Numbered from the stretch's first letter, positions 18,966-28,177 are shown. The stretch: 64,000 bases of DNA from Bacteroidota bacterium (GCA_023458535.1 JAEWYW010000023.1:29165-93164), one strand, 5' to 3'. Notes: generated by a model not told the origin, from the sequence alone. Translations and numbers: made by a program.

Positions 18966-18998
18966 TTTGAAATTTTACTCCAAAACAACCTAGATTTG
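18966..18998 (+). promoter_or_regulatory. Complete -33/-7 promoter of TonB receptor gene
   Basis: TTTG at 18966-18969, a 21-base spacer, then TAGATTTG (TAnnTTTG) at 18991-18998. The ATG at 19017 follows 18 bases after the box. This supports the downstream start of the receptor gene, because a start at 18912 would lie upstream of the promoter. Confidence 0.75.
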
Positions 18999-19016
18999 AA
19001 TAAAATTAAAACCTTC

Positions 19017-21221
19017 ATGAAATATCTATTTGTTTTGCTGCTTACCCTAAATTTTTCTTTAGCACTAGCCCAAACAACCGTTTCGGGCAAAATTACCTCC
19101 AAAGGAAAACCTATAGCTGGCGTTAACATCAGCATTAAAGATAGCTACGATGGTGCAACTTCTAATGATGAAGGTTTTTACAATTTTGAAACCACTGAAA
19201 CTGGCGAACAGACGCTTCTCTTTCAGCATCCAAAATATGAAGAAGTACAGAAAACAATTCAATTGGGTAAAAGTCCATTATCTGTTAATGCAGATTTGAA
19301 AGCACAAATAAATGAAATAGACGCAGTTGTCATTACTGCAGGTGCAATAGAAGCCAGCGACAAAAAAAGAGCGACGGCACTTTTATCACCCATAGATATT
19401 TACACTACTGCAGGATCAGACGGACAAATAACCAAAGCTTTAGAATATCTTCCAGGAACACAAAAAGTAGGTGAGACCGAAGGGCTTTTTATTCGGGGCG
19501 GAACTGGCAGTGAGGCGAAGATTTTCATTGATGGGAGCTTGGTGAATAATTATTTTTCTAATTCGGTGCCCGGAATTGCAGGAAGAGACCGCTTCAACAC
19601 CTCACTTTTTAAAGGAAATATTTTTTCAAGTGGTGGCTATTCGGCATTGTACGGACAGGCTTTATCTGGAGTGCTTATTTTAGAAAGTGTTGATTTGCCC
19701 GACCAAAGTTCGTATGATTTTGGAATTTCACCGATATTTTTAAGCGGTGGTTTGCAAAAACTCTCTCAGGATAAAACGTATTCGTATGGGATTAGTGCAA
19801 GTTACTCGCTGTTAGATTTGATGCAGAAAATATTCAACTTTAACACCCATTTTACAAAAGCTCCAGAGTCTTTTAATGGCGATGCTAATTTCAGAATTAA
19901 AACCAAAAATGGTGGAATGATCAAATATTATGGCATGTTTGATACCAATAAAATGGGTGTGCAATCCGAAAGTTTAGAGCCTGATTACGATTTTTCAAAT
20001 GTGTTCTTAAAAGCAAAAAATACATTTCACAGTTTATTATACCGTCAGAAATTTGGGAAGTATACTTTCAATTCAACGGCATCACTTTCTTACAACCATT
20101 CAGATATGGATTTATCTACAGAAACTCAAAACATTGAAAAGCCAACAGGAAGATTAAGCAATACTGGAAATTACATCAATTTTAAAACTTTTTTAGAGAG
20201 AAAAATCAACAGAATTAGTGCTGTACGCGGTGGTATTGAACTGAATAACGCCAATGAAATTTACAAATATTACAATTTTGCCAGAAAATATGTGGATTTA
20301 AATTCAGCGGTTTTTCTTGAGACAGATTTAGGCTTCAGCAACCATCTTTCCGCAAAAATTGGGGTACGGGCAGAAAACTCTTCCTACTTTAGCCAGTCGA
20401 GTATTGCACCAAGAATAGCCTTAGCTTACAGACTATCTAAAGACTGGACAACCTCTGTGGCCTATGGAATTTTTTATCAGAGTCCTGAAAGCAAGTATTT
20501 AAACTACCCTGCTGCATTAGGTTTTCAAAAAGCAGATCACTACATATTTCAATTGCAGAGAAGTTCTGAAGGCAGAAGTTTGAGGTTTGAGGCTTTCTAT
20601 AAAAACTATGATGAATTGATAAAAACCTCTGGAAATAATTACTTTCAAACAGCTGTTAACAACGACGGAAAGGGTTATGCAAAGGGCTTAGAAATATTCT
20701 GGCGAGATAAAAAAACATTTAAAAATATAGATTACTGGATCAGTTATTCCTACTTAGATTCAGAAAGAGATTTTATGAACTATCCTTTTCAGTTGCAGCC
20801 AAGTTTCGCATCGAAACATACTCTTTCTGCGGTCGCTAAAAAATTTGTAATGGAATGGAAAACTGGTTTCAATCTTTCTTACACCTACGCCAAAGGCCGA
20901 CCTTATTACGATATCATATCTCCTGAAGGTGAAAATATTAATTTTATTAGAAATCAGGGTAGATTAAAAGATTATAATGCACTTAATTTTAGTGTTAACT
21001 ATCTTCCCAATTTAGGAAAAAAAGATAGCAAAGCATTTACCGTACTCGTTTTGAGCGTTAGTAATATCCTGGGGAGCAAAAATATTTATGGTTATAATTT
21101 TTCCAATGATGGTCTGCGAAGTTCTGCCGTTGTCCCACCAGTGAATACATTTGTTTTTGTAGGTGCCTTCATAAGTTTTGGAGTGGATAAAACACAAGAT
21201 GCTATTAATAACAATTTGTAA
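19017..21221 (+). CDS. TonB-dependent receptor
   Basis: A 734-residue outer-membrane receptor. The signal peptide is 1-18 (MKYLFVLLLTLNF...LALA/Q). A CarboxypepD_reg-like domain begins TTVSGKITSKGKPIAG, the plug includes EGLFIRGGTGSEAKIFIDG, and a C-terminal barrel follows. I reject the 35-residue upstream extension because it precedes the signal peptide and the promoter. Such receptors import siderophores, vitamins or glycans with TonB energy; the substrate is not evident. The neighbouring divergent sodC hints at, but does not prove, a metal link. Confidence 0.92.
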   Translation: MKYLFVLLLTLNFSLALAQTTVSGKITSKGKPIAGVNISIKDSYDGATSNDEGFYNFETTETGEQTLLFQHPKYEEVQKTIQLGKSPLSVNADLKAQINEIDAVVITAGAIEASDKKRATALLSPIDIYTTAGSDGQITKALEYLPGTQKVGETEGLFIRGGTGSEAKIFIDGSLVNNYFSNSVPGIAGRDRFNTSLFKGNIFSSGGYSALYGQALSGVLILESVDLPDQSSYDFGISPIFLSGGLQKLSQDKTYSYGISASYSLLDLMQKIFNFNTHFTKAPESFNGDANFRIKTKNGGMIKYYGMFDTNKMGVQSESLEPDYDFSNVFLKAKNTFHSLLYRQKFGKYTFNSTASLSYNHSDMDLSTETQNIEKPTGRLSNTGNYINFKTFLERKINRISAVRGGIELNNANEIYKYYNFARKYVDLNSAVFLETDLGFSNHLSAKIGVRAENSSYFSQSSIAPRIALAYRLSKDWTTSVAYGIFYQSPESKYLNYPAALGFQKADHYIFQLQRSSEGRSLRFEAFYKNYDELIKTSGNNYFQTAVNNDGKGYAKGLEIFWRDKKTFKNIDYWISYSYLDSERDFMNYPFQLQPSFASKHTLSAVAKKFVMEWKTGFNLSYTYAKGRPYYDIISPEGENINFIRNQGRLKDYNALNFSVNYLPNLGKKDSKAFTVLVLSVSNILGSKNIYGYNFSNDGLRSSAVVPPVNTFVFVGAFISFGVDKTQDAINNNL

Positions 21222-21249
21222 CACACCAGTTTAGCATTACAATAAATTT

Positions 21250-21257
21250 TATATTTG
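21250..21257 (+). promoter_or_regulatory. -7 box for TPR-like gene
   Basis: TATATTTG (TAnnTTTG), 29 bases before the ATG at 21287 and 29 bases after the receptor stop. Confidence 0.5.
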
Positions 21258-21286
21258 AATATACTTTTAACTCAAATTTTTTTATT

Positions 21287-21928
21287 ATGAAAAAAATATT
21301 TTTAACGTTTGCGCTACTTCTAATAAGTTTTACAGCATTCGCCCAAAGCGCTTACGAAAAAGCAATGAAAGAAAAAATTGCCAAACTGGAAGTTTGTAAA
21401 ACACCACAGGATTTTGCGAGTTTGTCTAATGATTTCAAACGAATTGCAGATAAGGAGAAAAACCAATGGCAACCCTATTATTATGCTTCTTTTGCATTGA
21501 TACAGCAAGGAAGAGTTCTTATGCGCGAAAATAAAATCGCAGATGCAGAAACGCCCGCAACCGCAGCCTTACAGTTAGCAGGGACAGCGGCCAGCTTATC
21601 GAAAGACAATGCTGAAATCCATATTCTGAATAAAATGGCCAATAGTCTTTTGATGATGAAAGATCCGATGACCCGATACATGACCTACGGACAAACCGCT
21701 GCTCAAGAACTTGAAATGGCTGCAAAACTGGATCCAGAAAATCCCAGACTGACACTTTTAAAAGGGGAAGATTTGTATTTTACTCCAGAGCAGTATGGCG
21801 GCAGCAAACAAAAAGGTATGGAATTGATAAATAAATCTTTAGAACAATTCAACACCTATAAACCAAAAACTGATCTAGATCCCAATTGGGGCAAATCGGA
21901 AGCGGAATACATGAGCAAAATGAAGTAA
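21287..21928 (+). CDS. Secreted TPR-like protein of unknown function
   Basis: A 213-residue protein with a clear signal peptide (MKKIFLTFALLLISFTAFA/Q). The mature part is mostly helical, with TPR-like periodicity: QPYYYASFALIQQGRVLM at about 61-78 and EMAAKLDPENPRLTLLKGEDLY near 145-165. It has no catalytic motif I recognise. A terminator follows, so it is probably monocistronic from its own promoter. Confidence 0.75.
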   Translation: MKKIFLTFALLLISFTAFAQSAYEKAMKEKIAKLEVCKTPQDFASLSNDFKRIADKEKNQWQPYYYASFALIQQGRVLMRENKIADAETPATAALQLAGTAASLSKDNAEIHILNKMANSLLMMKDPMTRYMTYGQTAAQELEMAAKLDPENPRLTLLKGEDLYFTPEQYGGSKQKGMELINKSLEQFNTYKPKTDLDPNWGKSEAEYMSKMK

Positions 21929-21947
21929 TAGATTTTCTTATTTTCTT

Positions 21948-21973
21948 AAAACCTCAAAATCTTTTGAGGTTTT
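21948..21973 (+). terminator. Terminator after TPR-like gene
   Basis: AAAACCTCAAAA (21948-21959), TC, TTTTGAGGTTTT (21962-21973), then further T. It forms a perfect stem once the central bases open as a loop. Confidence 0.85.
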
Positions 21974-22020
21974 TTTATTACCATTCAAACAGGAAAAATC
22001 GCCCTTCAGTAAGAAATGTT

Positions 22021-22050
22021 TTTGCAGAGAAAATTATACTGCTAATTTTG
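22021..22050 (+). promoter_or_regulatory. -33/-7 promoter of LytS-like operon
   Basis: TTTG at 22021-22024, an 18-base spacer, and TAATTTTG at 22043-22050; the ATG is at 22070. It drives the kinase/2TM/response regulator cluster. Confidence 0.65.
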
Positions 22051-22069
22051 ACTCTATAATTGCAAGGTC

Positions 22070-23413
22070 ATGAACAAAAAAGAAATTAAACAAATAGCAA
22101 GTGTATCGTTTTTTATATCGATTGTTATTTTTATTCTTTTTGTGAAAGATAAATCACTTTTCACATTTATTCAGAGTTTGGGAATTTCAGTTATGTATAC
22201 CGTTGCATTGGGTTATGGCAATTTTTTTCTCAATCATTTTCTCAACAAAAAATACCCTTGGGAAATCAAAACAAGAAAGAGGGCCGTTATCAGCATTATA
22301 ACCATTCTCGTTCTTAATATTGTAATGGTTTATCTCTGCAATTATGTCAATTTTGTAATCATTCAGAAAGGCATTTCTACTGAAGAATTTTTTTCAGACA
22401 AAAATATCAACTTCATCAATTGGTTTTACATCAACATAGCCCTTTTAATTTCAGCTTTCTTACATGCGAAAAGCTTTATGGAGGATCTTAAAAAATCGCG
22501 GGATAAAGAGGTTACTGAACAAAAAATTATTGCACATTCCGCTAATGCACAGTTCGAAAGTTTAAAAAACCAGTTAGATCCACATTTCCTTTTTAATTCG
22601 TTGAATGTGCTGGATGCTCTTATTGAAGAAAATCCAGGGAAAGCGCAACAATTTACCAACGACATGTCGAAGGTTTACCGTTATGTTTTGGATCAGAAAG
22701 ATAAAGAACTTGTTACCGTGGAGGAGGAATTGGATTTTGCAAAACGATATTGTGAGCTGTTGAAAACAAGATTTGAGGACAGTGTTCATTTTGAATTTAA
22801 CATTTCGGACGATGTAAAGCAGATGTATGTAGTGCCGTTATCGCTTCAGTTGCTTTTAGAAAATGCCATTAAGCACAATCATGCAACTTCAAAAAATCCC
22901 TTACACGTTAAAATTTATTCTGAAGACAGTAAACTTTGCATCGAAAACAATTTACAACAAAGAGAAATCTTAAAAGACCGAGAAGGAATTGGTCTATCCA
23001 ATATTGCCAGCCGCTATGCTATTTTTGGTGAAACAGAGCATGTTGTAATTGATCGATCGGAAAATTCGTTCAAAGTAAAAATACCTATTCTAAAAGAAAA
23101 TAATTCTGCAATGCAAACCATATCATCACCAGATCAAGATGCTTTGGCCTACGAAAAAGCCGCCAAGCGAGTAAAAGAAATTAAAAAATTTTATGGCAAT
23201 CTCCTATCCTTCTGTGTATTCATGCCCTTCATCTTTTTCATCAACTGGCGCACTACACCTGGCTATTGGTGGGCCGTATGGCCGCTTTTAGGCTGGGGAA
23301 TTGCTATGATCATTTCTGCAGTTAAATTATTCGGAATTGGGAAAGATTGGGAGGAAAAGCAAATTCAAAAACACATGAATAAAGAGTTTAAAAATAAATA
23401 TCAAAAAAACTAA
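22070..23413 (+). CDS. LytS/YehU-type sensor histidine kinase fused to a 2TM domain
   Basis: A 447-residue membrane kinase. The N-terminal half has four hydrophobic segments (about 10-25, 36-55, 72-98, 117-133). The HisKA_7TM-type kinase block QLDPHFLFNSLNVL places the phosphoacceptor His at 172. Further boxes are LLLENAIKHN (Asn265) and GIGLSN at 306-311. After the ATPase domain a second membrane module (about 358-437) begins YEKAAKRVKEIKKFY and ends GKDWEEKQIQKHMNK; this is a 2TM domain. Two following small genes encode the same module. The cognate regulator is the LytTR protein at 24079-24825. The signal sensed is unknown. Confidence 0.88.
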   Translation: MNKKEIKQIASVSFFISIVIFILFVKDKSLFTFIQSLGISVMYTVALGYGNFFLNHFLNKKYPWEIKTRKRAVISIITILVLNIVMVYLCNYVNFVIIQKGISTEEFFSDKNINFINWFYINIALLISAFLHAKSFMEDLKKSRDKEVTEQKIIAHSANAQFESLKNQLDPHFLFNSLNVLDALIEENPGKAQQFTNDMSKVYRYVLDQKDKELVTVEEELDFAKRYCELLKTRFEDSVHFEFNISDDVKQMYVVPLSLQLLLENAIKHNHATSKNPLHVKIYSEDSKLCIENNLQQREILKDREGIGLSNIASRYAIFGETEHVVIDRSENSFKVKIPILKENNSAMQTISSPDQDALAYEKAAKRVKEIKKFYGNLLSFCVFMPFIFFINWRTTPGYWWAVWPLLGWGIAMIISAVKLFGIGKDWEEKQIQKHMNKEFKNKYQKN

Positions 23414-23416
23414 AGC

Positions 23417-23698
23417 ATGGAAAATTTTAATCAGAATCAAATCAATTATGACATAGCAAAATCTCGTGTGAACAGTTTGAAAAAATTCTACTTAAGCCTA
23501 GCATTTTTTGGAATTTTTATGATATTTTGGTGGATTAAAGATTTTGTAACAGGCAATTTCAATCATGTTCCTATTATTAAAAAGCCACATTACATTTTGT
23601 GCATTTGGGGACTTTTTTTAACTGTAAGAGCAATTAAACTCTTTGTTTTCAATACCCAATGGGAAAAAGAGATGATTTTTAAAGAACTTAAAAAATAA
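23417..23698 (+). CDS. Stand-alone 2TM domain protein
   Basis: A 93-residue membrane protein with two hydrophobic segments (about 28-45 and 60-80) and a charged C-terminus. It aligns with the C-terminal module of the kinase: NYDIAKSRVNSLKKFY at the start and the ending AIKLFVFNTQWEKEMIFKEL. It starts 3 bases after the kinase stop. Its role is unknown; a plausible guess is a partner or modulator of the kinase through homotypic 2TM contacts. Confidence 0.8.
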   Translation: MENFNQNQINYDIAKSRVNSLKKFYLSLAFFGIFMIFWWIKDFVTGNFNHVPIIKKPHYILCIWGLFLTVRAIKLFVFNTQWEKEMIFKELKK

Positions 23699-23703
23699 TT
23701 TTA

Positions 23704-24024
23704 ATGGAAACTTATAGCAATCACAAAAACCAACAATATATAGAAGCTCAAAAACACGTCAAAAATTTGAAAGGCTTCTACATTCATGCAATTGTTTATA
23801 TCGCCGTAAATGCTTTTATCATTTTAGATAATGTTTTAGACGATCATCAATCTATTTTTGATATGGACAATTACTGGACAGCAATTCTTTGGGGAATAGG
23901 TTTGGCAGCTCATGCATTAAGCGTTTTTAATCCTCATTTTATTTTTGGGAAAAACTGGGAAGAACGAAAAATAAACGAAATTCTGAACAAAGAAAAGAAA
24001 ATGCATGTTAATAACCGAGTTTAA
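23704..24024 (+). CDS. Second stand-alone 2TM domain protein
   Basis: A 106-residue protein with the same layout: QYIEAQKHVKNLKGFY, two membrane segments (about 25-45, 58-78), then FGKNWEERKINEILNKEKK. It is more similar to the classical 2TM domain (FY...H..Y..VN..I...N) than its neighbour. It starts 5 bases after the previous stop, in one transcription unit with the kinase and regulator. Confidence 0.82.
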   Translation: METYSNHKNQQYIEAQKHVKNLKGFYIHAIVYIAVNAFIILDNVLDDHQSIFDMDNYWTAILWGIGLAAHALSVFNPHFIFGKNWEERKINEILNKEKKMHVNNRV

Positions 24025-24078
24025 ATTTTAAAATTTTTGGAAAATTAACTTTAATCTTGAATAACTTTTATTATTGAA

Positions 24079-24825
24079 ATGAGCATTAGAACCATCATCA
24101 TAGAAGACGAAAAACCCGCAGCACGGAAGCTTGAGAGAATGCTAAGCTTACATTCTGATTTAGAAATAGTTGCAACTCTACATTCCGTGGACGAAGCAGT
24201 TAATTGGTTTCAAAATAATGCAGACCCCGAGCTCATTTTTTCGGATATTGTTCTCGGCGATGGTTTGTCTTTCGACATTTATGATAAGGTTTCTACTAAA
24301 GCTTTTATTATTTACACCACGGCTTTTGATGAATATACGCTAAAAGCTTTCAAACTCAACAGCATAGATTATTTACTCAAACCAGTAGATGAAGGTGAAC
24401 TCACCAAAGCAATTGAAAAATTTAAAACTTTTCTACCTTCCGAAAGCTCCAGCAGCGGAAAGGAAATCAGAGAAATGACAACTCAGCAAAAAGCACATCT
24501 ATCCAGAATTTTAGTGAAAATTGGCTACAATCTTAAAGTCATTTCCATCAAAGATATTTCATGTTTTTACTCCGAAAATAAAATGGTGTATCTGCAAACA
24601 TCAGAAAGAGCTTATCCAACAGATTTTACTTTAGATGAACTCGAAAACCTGCTTGATAACGAAACCTTTTTCCGAACGAACAGGCAGTTCATCATCAGTT
24701 CAGATTACATCAAGAACATTTCCACTTCGCCCGTTTTCAAAATAGAACTTTTGCATCAGCCCTCAGAGGAAATTACGGTGAGCAGAGACCGAGTGAAGAA
24801 TTTTAAAGATTGGTTGAGCAGATAA
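24079..24825 (+). CDS. LytTR-family response regulator
   Basis: A 248-residue regulator. The receiver domain is at 1-120, with acidic pair E9-D10, phosphoacceptor Asp56 in LIFSDIVLGD, and Lys in YLLKPVDEGEL. The LytTR DNA-binding domain runs from about 145 to 246 and includes ISCFYSENKMVYLQT and FFRTNRQFIISSDYI. It pairs with the kinase two genes upstream and would bind promoter repeats as a dimer. The promoter of its own operon is the first place to look for such sites. Confidence 0.93.
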   Translation: MSIRTIIIEDEKPAARKLERMLSLHSDLEIVATLHSVDEAVNWFQNNADPELIFSDIVLGDGLSFDIYDKVSTKAFIIYTTAFDEYTLKAFKLNSIDYLLKPVDEGELTKAIEKFKTFLPSESSSSGKEIREMTTQQKAHLSRILVKIGYNLKVISIKDISCFYSENKMVYLQTSERAYPTDFTLDELENLLDNETFFRTNRQFIISSDYIKNISTSPVFKIELLHQPSEEITVSRDRVKNFKDWLSR

Positions 24826-24934
24826 ATGTGAAATGCCACTCTTTTCGGAAATATTGCAAGGAATTCCACAATAAATTTTTTACTTTTGAAAAGTTAATAT
24901 TTTTAGTTCATCTAAAAATGCTTAATAAATTTGA

Positions 24935-25609
24935 ATGTTCGAACTTATATTTTCTGCGATAGGACTGGGCTTTATGCTGAGTTTGGTTTTTATAGGACCC
25001 ATATTTTTTCTGCTGATAGAAACCAGTTTTTCGCGCGGACCCAAACACGCCATAGCACTCGATTTGGGTGTAATCTCTGCGGATGTTTTATGCATTATCG
25101 CTGCCTATTACACCAGTGCCGACTTGGTGTACCTCATCGATAAACACCCTGGTTTCTACAGAATTACCGCCTTAATCATCTTGGTATATGGTATTTTCAT
25201 GATGGTTTCAAAAACAAAAATGCACATTCGAGGCGAAGAAAGACTTATTAGTCAGAATTATATCAAAACTTTTATCAACGGGTTTCTTCTCAATCTTCTA
25301 AACGTTGGCGTTATTCTTTTTTGGTTGGTAACTGTTATTTCTGTTCGAAACCAATACCCTGACCATAACGATTTTTTACTTTATCTAGCGATTGTTATCC
25401 TCACCTACTTAGCTGTTGATCTTTTCAAAATAGGCTTAGCAAAGCAGTTTCACGATAAATTAACACAAAATATTGCCAATAAAATCCGAAAAGTAGTGGG
25501 CATTATCCTCATTATTTTTAGTGTATTTATTTTTATGCAGAGCTTCAAAAAATTCAATCAATTCGATAAAAAATTAGAAGAAGCTGAAAAACAAGAACAA
25601 AGACGATAA
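24935..25609 (+). CDS. LysE-family transporter
   Basis: A 224-residue inner-membrane protein with six hydrophobic segments. The conserved N-terminal loop GPIFFLLIETSFSRGPKHAIALDLGV and the central GFLLNLLNVGVILFW match the LysE/RhtB amino-acid exporter fold. The C-terminus is charged. The substrate is unknown. Its stop directly abuts the ldcA-like start, so the two are probably cotranscribed. Confidence 0.85.
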   Translation: MFELIFSAIGLGFMLSLVFIGPIFFLLIETSFSRGPKHAIALDLGVISADVLCIIAAYYTSADLVYLIDKHPGFYRITALIILVYGIFMMVSKTKMHIRGEERLISQNYIKTFINGFLLNLLNVGVILFWLVTVISVRNQYPDHNDFLLYLAIVILTYLAVDLFKIGLAKQFHDKLTQNIANKIRKVVGIILIIFSVFIFMQSFKKFNQFDKKLEEAEKQEQRR

Positions 25610-26545
25610 ATGACACCCATTATTTACCCAAAAGCTCTAAAAAAAGGAGATAAAATCGCCATTATTTCACCAGCAGGTTCTGTTGATCCGAAACAACTTG
25701 AAGAGGGATTACAGATGATTTCAGATAATGGTTTTGAGCCAGTGTTGGGAAAACATCTTTATTCCAAATATTCGCGCGGCTATAATTATGCTGGAAATGA
25801 GGAAGAAAGAATTACTGATATGAACTGGGCACTTAATAACCTAGAAATAAGTGCAATTTGGGCTTCACGAGGTGGTTATGGTTGCCAACATCTGCTGCCT
25901 TTTTTAAATTTGAAAGAATTTAAGAAAAATCCCAAATGGTATATTGGCTACTCCGACAATACCGTTATTCAAAGTTATTTATTAAAAAAAGGATTTGCGT
26001 CCATCCATGGGCAGACCATTAAAACATCCAGTTTTGGGGTTACAGAAGAAAGTTATGATGTAACCTTTGATATTTTGATGGGTAAATTTCCAAAATATAA
26101 AATTCAAGAGAATGAATTTAACAAAAGAGGCAACATAGAAGGTGAACTTGTTGGTGGAAACTTAGCCTTAATCTATGCACTTTTAGGAACACCTTATTCC
26201 TTTGATTTTAAAGATAAAATACTTTTTATTGAAGATATTGGTGAGAATTTTTATGCGTTAGACAGAATGATGATAAGCTTGGATTTAGCAGGAGTTTTCA
26301 AAAAAATTAAAGGCTTGATAGTGGGCGGAATGACCAATATGGGCGATGAAAAAGAAAACTCAGAATACGAAAACAGCTTCGATACACTTGCTTACTCTAT
26401 CATTTCTGAAAGAATTAGCAAATACAATTTCCCTGTAATTTTTGGTTTCCCGAATGGACATATCCACGATAACAGACCTTTAATTATTGGCGGTAAAGTA
26501 AAAATACAAGTTTCAAAAGATTCAAAAATTGAATTTCTAAAATAA
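25610..26545 (+). CDS. ldcA: LD-carboxypeptidase (S66 family)
   Basis: A 311-residue murein tetrapeptide LD-carboxypeptidase. It starts KALKKGDKIAIISPAG, typical of the S66 N-domain. The catalytic triad fits Ser115 in YIGYSDN, Glu208 in LFIEDIGE and His284 in GFPNGH. It removes the terminal D-Ala from tetrapeptides during peptidoglycan recycling. There is no signal peptide, in line with a cytoplasmic enzyme. Confidence 0.92.
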   Translation: MTPIIYPKALKKGDKIAIISPAGSVDPKQLEEGLQMISDNGFEPVLGKHLYSKYSRGYNYAGNEEERITDMNWALNNLEISAIWASRGGYGCQHLLPFLNLKEFKKNPKWYIGYSDNTVIQSYLLKKGFASIHGQTIKTSSFGVTEESYDVTFDILMGKFPKYKIQENEFNKRGNIEGELVGGNLALIYALLGTPYSFDFKDKILFIEDIGENFYALDRMMISLDLAGVFKKIKGLIVGGMTNMGDEKENSEYENSFDTLAYSIISERISKYNFPVIFGFPNGHIHDNRPLIIGGKVKIQVSKDSKIEFLK

Positions 26546-26570
26546 AAATATTGTTAGTCATTCAACACTT

Positions 26571-26591
26571 ATAACTCATCGCTCATACTTA
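26571..26591 (+). repeat. Degenerate heptamer repeat ahead of yraN
   Basis: ATAACTC, ATCGCTC, ATACTTA form a weak 7-base periodicity ending 5 bases before the yraN ATG at 26597. It is less regular than the repeats before mraY and sufD. Confidence 0.4.
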
Positions 26592-26596
26592 AAAAC

Positions 26597-26968
26597 ATGG
26601 CTTCTCACAACGATTTCGGACATCAAGCAGAAGATTTAGCAGTCGATTTTTTAATCAAAAAAGATTACCGTATTCTTGCCCGAAACTTTCGTTATCAAAA
26701 AGCTGAAATAGATATTATCGCAGAATTTCAGAATAAAATAATCATCGTAGAGGTTAAAGCACGTTCAACAGACGTTTTCAATCTTCCGCAAGAAGCTGTC
26801 AATAAAAAGAAAATAAAACTTTTGGTGATGGCAACAGATTATTATTTGGAGGAAAATAAAATTAACAAGGAGGTGCAGTTTGATATTATTTCGGTTTTGA
26901 TGGATGCCAACAAACATTTAGTGATTACACATATCGAAAATGCGTTCGAAAGCTTTGATTCTATGTAA
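26597..26968 (+). CDS. yraN: YraN family protein (UPF0102)
   Basis: A 123-residue protein with the restriction-endonuclease-like core of UPF0102: GHQAEDLAVDFL at the N-terminus, then AEIDIIAE and IIIVEVKARS, giving the D-(E/V)xK pattern. The biological role is still poorly defined. Length and the motif layout match the family. Confidence 0.93.
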   Translation: MASHNDFGHQAEDLAVDFLIKKDYRILARNFRYQKAEIDIIAEFQNKIIIVEVKARSTDVFNLPQEAVNKKKIKLLVMATDYYLEENKINKEVQFDIISVLMDANKHLVITHIENAFESFDSM

Positions 26969-27006
26969 TTACACAAAGACTTTAGACTAAAAAAATCTAA
27001 AATTTA

Positions 27007-27756
27007 ATGAAAACAATACTCATCACAGGTTCTACTTCGGGAATTGGGCGAGCAACTGCCGAACTTTTCGCAAAACAAGGTTTAAGAATTATCCTTTGCG
27101 GACGCAGACATGCGGTTTTAGAGGAAATGAAAGACGAGTTGTCTGCTTTTACCGAAGTTTACACTTTACAATTCGATGTGCGGCATTTTGATGAAGTGGA
27201 AAACGCCATCAATTCGCTCCCAGAAGATTGGAAAAATATAGATATTCTAATTAATAATGCGGGAAATGCACACGGTTTAGATCCGATTTCTACTGGAAGT
27301 ATAGACGATTGGGATGCCATGATGGATGGCAACGTAAAAGGTGTTCTGTACGTTTCGAAAATGATTATTCCGCAAATGCAGGCACGAAATTCAGGTCATA
27401 TCGTGAATATTTCGTCGGTGGCTGCAAGACAAACATACGCCAATGGAGTGGTATATTGTGCAAGTAAAAAAGCTGTTGATACGATCTCGGAAGGGATGAG
27501 AATAGAATTAACAGAATTCGGGATTAAAGTAACCAACATTCAGCCAGGAGCGGTAGCCACAGATTTCTCCAAAATTCGTTTTAAAGGCGATACCGAAAGA
27601 GCAGCAACGGTGTATGCAGGTTACGAAGCCCTAAAAGCAGAAGACATTGCGGATGCCATTGCGTATTGCGTGAATGCCCCAGAAAGGGTTTCTATTGCAG
27701 AATTGTGCATCTATCCAAAAGCGCAAGCGGAACCAAGGATGATTTACCGAAAATAA
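27007..27756 (+). CDS. SDR-family oxidoreductase (YdfG-like)
   Basis: A 249-residue classical short-chain dehydrogenase. The cofactor loop is TGSTSGIG at 7-14, followed by GRR (NADP preference), NNAG and the catalytic SSVAARQTYANGVVYCASK with Ser, Tyr and Lys. It resembles YdfG-type 3-hydroxy acid/serine dehydrogenases. The stop overlaps the next ATG (TAATG), so the NTF2-like gene is coupled. Confidence 0.9.
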   Translation: MKTILITGSTSGIGRATAELFAKQGLRIILCGRRHAVLEEMKDELSAFTEVYTLQFDVRHFDEVENAINSLPEDWKNIDILINNAGNAHGLDPISTGSIDDWDAMMDGNVKGVLYVSKMIIPQMQARNSGHIVNISSVAARQTYANGVVYCASKKAVDTISEGMRIELTEFGIKVTNIQPGAVATDFSKIRFKGDTERAATVYAGYEALKAEDIADAIAYCVNAPERVSIAELCIYPKAQAEPRMIYRK

Positions 27757-28177
27757 TGAGAAAAATCCTTTTTATTTTTATTCTTATTTCTTCGTTTTCT
27801 TTTTCTCAAAATCTAAATTCAAAACTTGAGAGAACCATTTTAAATATGGATGTATTGATGCAAAATAATGTTGAAAATATCGTTCAATTTTTTGCGGATG
27901 ATGTGTCTTTTGGACATTCCAACGGTTGGATTCAAAATAAATCTGATTTTATAAGAGATTTTAAATCCAAAAAAGTTTCTTACGACACTATTCGAAATAT
28001 AGTATTTAAAGAAGTCAAAAAGTCAGGCAAAATTTACAGTATTCATACAATTATCCAAGTCGCTGGAACTATAAAAACATTCATTTTTCAATGAAATTAT
28101 CCACTTTAGAAGTTTGGAAAAAACTGCAAGGAAAATGGAAGCTGTGGAGCAGACAAAGTGTTGAATTAAAGCCTTAA
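27756..28177 (+). pseudogene. NTF2-like/DUF4440-type secreted protein with -1 frameshift
   Basis: The first frame gives a signal peptide (MRKILFIFILISSFSFS/Q) and an NTF2-like fold (VENIVQFFADDVSFGHSNGW), but stops early at 28092-28094 after GTIKTFIFQ. In the overlapping frame the family C-terminus continues as STLEVWKKLQGKWKLWSRQ and stops at 28175-28177. Inserting one A in the A5 run at 28073-28077 restores a continuous protein of about 140 residues, reading GTIKNIHFSMKLSTLEVW. It is either a true frameshift, a phase-variable or slippage site, or a sequencing error. The family often has a DUF4440-like fold without assigned function. Confidence 0.8.

Noticed and set aside
18912..19016. N-terminal 35-residue extension of the TonB receptor
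   Set aside because: The extension precedes a clear signal peptide and overlaps the -33/-7 promoter at 18966-18998.
24926..24933. TAAATTTG as a promoter for the LysE-like gene
   Set aside because: It lies 1 base before the ATG at 24935, which would put transcription start inside the coding region.
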